Source: Clostridia bacterium
GTDB taxonomy: Bacteria > Bacillota > Clostridia > Christensenellales > CALWSW01
Direction: 5' to 3'
NCBI GenBank assembly: GCA_019421925.1
Contig: JAHZEH010000080.1
Location: 613-7,926, forward strand
DNA length: 7,314 nucleotides
Positions 6,684-7,314 of this stretch are shown here, piece by piece. The position numbers and the translations under genes are program-made. The notes beneath the pieces were generated by a model. It was not told the origin of the DNA. It ran no database searches and worked only from the letters and a program-made list of their open reading frames with translations. Every line of letters begins with the position of its first letter. Position 1 is the first letter of the stretch.

Positions 6684-6735
6684 GCCCGTATTCGGGCAGG
6701 AGGGATGCCGCCCCTCCGCCTCCGGGCAGGCCCGG
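6684..6735. repeat. Cluster of three further short hairpins in the convergent gap
   Basis: Within the gene-free stretch 6640-6798 three more inverted repeats follow the terminator: GCCCG-TATT-CGGGC (6684-6697), GGAGGG-7 bases-CCCTCC (6699-6717), and CCGGG-CAGG-CCCGG (6722-6735). None has a T-tract. On the minus strand they would lie in a 130-base 3' untranslated region between the EamA stop and the terminator. They may simply be stable RNA structure of GC-rich sequence. No plausible small coding region with ribosome site is seen on either strand in this gap. Confidence 0.5.
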
Positions 6736-6798
6736 CACAATCCCCCGGCGGCCCAGACAGAGGACGCCTCCTTCCCAGGAAATACGTTTAGCCGTTCC

Positions 6799-7215
6799 TC
6801 ACTTGATGACCAGAACCAATGTGCCCGCTGTGATAAGCGCGCCGCCCAGGATGGATTTGAGGTTCATATCCTCCTTGAGGATAAAGAAGGCCAGAACCAT
6901 AGTGATGACAACGCTCAGCTTGTCGATGGGGACCACCACCGAGACGTCCCCCATCTGGATGGCCTTGAAATAAAACAGCCAGGAGAGTCCCGTAGCCACA
7001 CCCGATATGACCAAAAACAGCAGGCTGCGGCTGGAGATATCCTTGATGCCGTGCTGGGCCCCCGTGATGAATACCATGCCCCAGGCCATCACAAGCACCA
7101 CGATGGTGCGAATGGCAGTGGCAAGGTTGGAGTTGACCCCCTCGATGCCAATTTTGGACAGGATGGCCGTCAAACTGGCAAAAACGGCCGAGAGAAGCGC
7201 ATATACAATCCACAT
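6799..7215 (-). CDS. Single-domain EamA/DMT-family transporter
   Basis: This 138-residue protein contains one EamA repeat with five hydrophobic segments: about 2-23 (WIVYALLSAVFASLTAILSK), 33-54, 67-90 (the LVISGVATGLSWLFYFKAI region), 95-117, and 120-137. The motif LSWLFYFKAIQMGDVSVVVPIDKLS is typical of the family, where the tryptophan/tyrosine-rich helix and following PIDKLS are conserved. Half-size members like this probably work as homodimers or heterodimers in the cytoplasmic membrane; substrate is unknown. The start at 7215 (MWIVYALLSAV) is supported by AGGAGG (7224-7229) eight bases upstream and by the usual length of about 140 residues for this subgroup. The reading frame stays open upstream to the window edge without a stop, see the adjacent entry. 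Transcription ends at the hairpin at 6650-6667. Confidence 0.88.
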   Translation of the reverse strand: MWIVYALLSAVFASLTAILSKIGIEGVNSNLATAIRTIVVLVMAWGMVFITGAQHGIKDISSRSLLFLVISGVATGLSWLFYFKAIQMGDVSVVVPIDKLSVVITMVLAFFILKEDMNLKSILGGALITAGTLVLVIK

Positions 7216-7314
7216 AAACCCCGCCTCCTCAAATTTGAAGATCCACCCCACCGCAGCGGCCAAGACGATGTACACGAGGGGGTGTGTTTTATAGCGATTG
7301 GTCAAAAACAGGAG
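7216..7314 (-). CDS. C-terminal tail of an upstream membrane protein, possibly ChrA-like, in frame with EamA
   Basis: The 33 codons before the EamA start encode a hydrophobic stretch, LTNRYKTHPLVYIVLAAAVG followed by WIFKF. It looks like the last membrane helix of another protein rather than part of an EamA repeat. The K-x-HP-x-x-x-I-x-x-x-x-x-x-G pattern resembles the C-terminal end of chromate-transporter (ChrA/CHR) family proteins, but too little is visible to be sure. The other two frames on this strand carry stops early, so this is the only open one. No stop codon separates it from the EamA start. One extra T in AAATTTGAGG would create KF-stop just before the EamA ribosome site, so a recent frameshift or sequencing error is possible. 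Confidence 0.35.
7224..7229 (-). promoter_or_regulatory. Ribosome binding site of the EamA gene
   Basis: AGGAGG on the minus strand, eight bases before the ATG at 7215, shows that the EamA protein is initiated independently even though the upstream frame has no stop codon. Confidence 0.75.

Noticed and set aside
6434..6973. 179-codon plus-strand frame running through the small membrane protein, the terminator and the EamA gene
   Set aside because: It crosses a clear terminator and two better-supported genes and has no family signature.

Overview
The window looks like a chromosomal segment of a GC-rich, low-complexity-free Gram-positive anaerobe of the Clostridia, most likely Oscillospiraceae (Flavonifractor/Lawsonibacter/Intestinimonas type). 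This placement is inference. It rests on strong AGGAGG ribosome sites before nearly every gene, high GC with clostridial-style protein families (CpXC zinc-ribbon protein, bacterial PH protein, HTH protein with C-terminal membrane helices), and the style of the SbcC/SbcD proteins. No rRNA, tRNA, CRISPR array, transposase or phage gene is visible, and no stretch longer than about 160 bases lacks a gene.

Layout. Positions 1-1748 carry three minus-strand genes in a tight run: a CpXC zinc-ribbon protein (1083-1748), a small bacterial PH-domain protein (616-1071) and an HD-domain metal-dependent phosphohydrolase-like protein (1-595, cut by the left edge). A 125-bp divergent promoter region (1749-1873) separates them from the plus-strand sbcD (1874-3094) and sbcC (3069-5834), which overlap by 26 bp. 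After a 99-bp gap containing inverted and direct repeats comes a two-gene plus-strand unit: an XRE-family regulator with two C-terminal membrane helices (5934-6395) and a 76-residue two-helix membrane protein (6409-6639). A bidirectional terminator (6650-6667) and further hairpins fill 6640-6798. The last gene, on the minus strand, is a single-domain EamA/DMT transporter (6799-7215). It is preceded by the C-terminal tail of another membrane protein, possibly a chromate-transporter-like protein, that runs into it in the same frame without a stop codon.

How the genes work together. SbcD (Mn-dependent nuclease) and SbcC (zinc-hook SMC-like ATPase) form the Mre11-Rad50-type complex that opens hairpins and processes blocked DNA ends. 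The divergent CpXC-PH-HD genes are of unknown function. Their start region is shared with sbcDC, so the two units may compete for RNA polymerase, but nothing else in the sequence ties them to DNA repair. The XRE-membrane regulator and its small membrane neighbour are likely a sensing or autoregulatory pair. The EamA protein probably transports a small metabolite of unknown identity.

I saw no clearly new defence or mobile system. The points most worth a second look are the stop-less junction at the right edge, the repeat cluster upstream of the XRE gene, and the uncharacterised three-gene operon facing sbcDC.
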